Under the pieces are notes generated by a model. That model made no database searches, was not told the origin of the DNA, and saw nothing but the letters and a program-made list of their open reading frames with translations. Shown one piece after another: positions 4,731 to 5,771 of a stretch of DNA of 5,771 nucleotides; positions within the stretch are counted from its first letter, which is position 1; each line of letters begins with the position of its first letter. The DNA comes from an uncultured Eubacteriales bacterium (lineage in GTDB: Bacteria; Bacillota; Clostridia; UBA1381; UMGS1253): assembly GCA_900550065.1 (NCBI GenBank), contig URQR01000131.1:1-5771 (forward strand), in the 5' to 3' direction. Made by a program: the position numbers and the translations under genes.

Positions 4731-5771
4731 TTATACTCCTTTCTGCTTACACCCCAATCTCGCCCGGCGGCCCGAATCCACAAAGGCAGGCCCATACAGG
4801 CACCGCCAATAGCTCGGCCCGCACAGAACCGCGTCTCCAAATCCGCCCCCCACGCTCGCCGCACTTACCGCGTCGCGTGGGTTATAGTAATAGTCCGCGT
4901 AGTACGTCGACGGCGTCGCACCAACCTCCGCCGGCAGCCGCACCCACGGGTACCGCGCGTCATATCCCAGCTTTTTCACATATCCGCTCGCCGTCGGTAA
5001 CTGATAGTTTATCTTCACGTAATCACCCGTAAGCTCGCCCTCGCTGTACTTCGCCGCGTCCGGCAAATAATACGCCTCATAGCTGTACGGCTCCTCCGCC
5101 GTGCCGCTTCCCTCTCTCTTAGCAAGCATATCGCAAATCCACTCAAACGCGCTTCCGTACGGCGTTTCCTCGCCCCGGTACACGCACGTATACTTCCCGC
5201 TCGTGTTCGACACCGGCGACCCAGACGAAGCCAAAACCCCGTCGCACGAGCCCGTCTTCCACGGAGCCGAGGTTACAATATTTCCCACCGCTATGTCCAC
5301 CGGCGCGCCGTCGAATGTAATGGCGCTGTTACTCTCGTCGTAGGGTTCGATTGCGGTTACCGTTCTGCCGCTCGCAACATTTGTGTTGCTGATTGACACC
5401 CCAATTCCAATCCCCTGCCCAACAACAAACTCTGCCGCATAGCTGCTTGCAATGACGATGCGGTTCGCTGCCTCCTGTGCCATGACCGCCTTGCAGTTTC
5501 CGTTGTACGACAGAGAAACACACCCCTTCATCACGCTTTGTACGTCGCGCGTCGCGAACTCGACCCACATCAAAAGACACTTCGTATACTGCTCCGCCGC
5601 GGTCGTTGTCGTGTAGTTTGCGCCGCGCTTGCGCGCGGCCTCCATTGCCGCATTGAGCGACAGCGGCGGCGTGTAGACTCCGCTGCGCGAGGTGGGCAGC
5701 CCGTTTTCGAGCCCCATCGGGTAGGCCGCCGTGTACGCCTTTTGGCGCAGGCTGCCGTCCGCGCTTGTGTG
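4731..5771 (-). CDS. Phage tail/receptor-binding-type structural protein with C-type-lectin-like C-terminus, 5' part outside window
   Basis: The frame is open from the right edge to a TAA at 4731-4733, giving 346 visible residues. The ATG at 5717 is internal: 18 in-frame codons precede it without a stop and no ribosome binding site is seen there. Visible residues about 45-80 (ARKRGANY, then CLLMWVEFATRDVQS) resemble the start of formylglycine-generating-enzyme/C-type-lectin folds in phage adhesins. A small insert follows at about 110-180, with GVSISNT, a VTAIEPYD strand and D-G-A-P-V-D-I-A-V-G-N. Residues 274-346 (YPWVRLPAEVG, YYADYYYN, VGGGFG, CGPSYW, YGP, ARLGC) carry the conserved scaffold of that fold. 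The protein is rich in Tyr, Ser, Thr and Gly, as expected for an extracellular binding surface. Its place just before the small tail protein and endolysin fits a tail-tip or fibre receptor-binding protein. Receptor and exact tail position are unknown. Confidence 0.75.
   Translation of the reverse strand, partial: HTSADGSLRQKAYTAAYPMGLENGLPTSRSGVYTPPLSLNAAMEAARKRGANYTTTTAAEQYTKCLLMWVEFATRDVQSVMKGCVSLSYNGNCKAVMAQEAANRIVIASSYAAEFVVGQGIGIGVSISNTNVASGRTVTAIEPYDESNSAITFDGAPVDIAVGNIVTSAPWKTGSCDGVLASSGSPVSNTSGKYTCVYRGEETPYGSAFEWICDMLAKREGSGTAEEPYSYEAYYLPDAAKYSEGELTGDYVKINYQLPTASGYVKKLGYDARYPWVRLPAEVGATPSTYYADYYYNPRDAVSAASVGGGFGDAVLCGPSYWRCLYGPAFVDSGRRARLGCKQKGV
4749..4853 (-). other. Candidate variable region (DGR-type) at the 3' end of the tail gene
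   Basis: The segment encodes the last part of the C-type-lectin-like domain, from VGG (4853-4845) to ARLGC (4763-4749). The anchors G-G, G, C-G-P, Y-G-P and A-R keep the spacing I recall for the variable end of BPP-1 Mtd (GG-x-W, GSR, W-x-x-GPS, GAR). Between them, residues at positions that are Asn in the Mtd template are here diverse (G, D, L, R, Y, F). The coding strand has 9 adenines in 102 bases (4749-4850), against about 16 in the 100 bases before it (4851-4950). Adenine-specific mutagenesis would produce this. No template repeat or reverse transcriptase is in the window, so the region may equally be a fixed relative of DGR targets. Confidence 0.4.

Noticed and set aside
5101..5580. Plus-strand and alternative minus-strand open frames within the tail gene
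   Set aside because: They lie inside the continuous tail protein frame and show no independent start signals or domain features.
1..5771. CRISPR array, tRNA, rRNA or insertion sequence
   Set aside because: No regularly spaced direct repeats, no tRNA cloverleaf or rRNA segment recognised, and no transposase or terminal inverted repeat pair found by eye.

Overview
All genes in this window lie on the minus strand, so they read from high to low coordinates. Clear sigma-A-type promoter elements, strong AGGAGG-like ribosome binding sites, tight phage-style gene overlaps and U-tailed hairpin terminators suggest a Bacillota genome, most likely a clostridial (gut or anaerobic) bacterium with roughly balanced GC content. 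Genus and species cannot be read from the sequence.

Region 5771-2711 is the late end of a prophage or related phage element. In order of transcription it holds: the 3' part of a tail or receptor-binding-type structural gene (4731-5771, cut by the window edge); a small phage protein of 88 residues (4461-4727); an endolysin-like enzyme that joins an Amidase_2 domain to a phosphodiester glycosidase (NAGPA-like) domain (3340-4464); a small protein with one membrane segment (3031-3336); and a three-span holin (2751-3038). These genes are spaced by a few bases or overlap, each has its own Shine-Dalgarno sequence, and the unit ends in a strong intrinsic terminator just after the holin stop. This is the classical tail-fibre/lysis cassette.

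Region 2750-2100 is a transition zone. It is gene-poor, with a second minus-strand terminator, inverted repeats and one small XRE-family regulator (2203-2430) that has its own terminator. The prophage/host boundary probably lies here, but no attachment site or integrase can be identified.

Region 2100-1 looks like ordinary host chromosome. A near-consensus promoter (TTGACC, 17 bp, TATAAT) drives a DMT/EamA-type transporter gene broken by an internal deletion with frameshift, followed 30 bp later by a GH39-like glycoside hydrolase that runs off the left edge.

The most interesting item is the C-terminus of the partial tail gene. Its last 40 residues match, in spacing and anchor residues, the variable end of C-type-lectin-fold proteins diversified by diversity-generating retroelements (DGRs), such as phage BPP-1 Mtd. 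The stretch is poor in adenine on the coding strand. No reverse transcriptase or template repeat is visible in the window, so active diversification is a hypothesis only.
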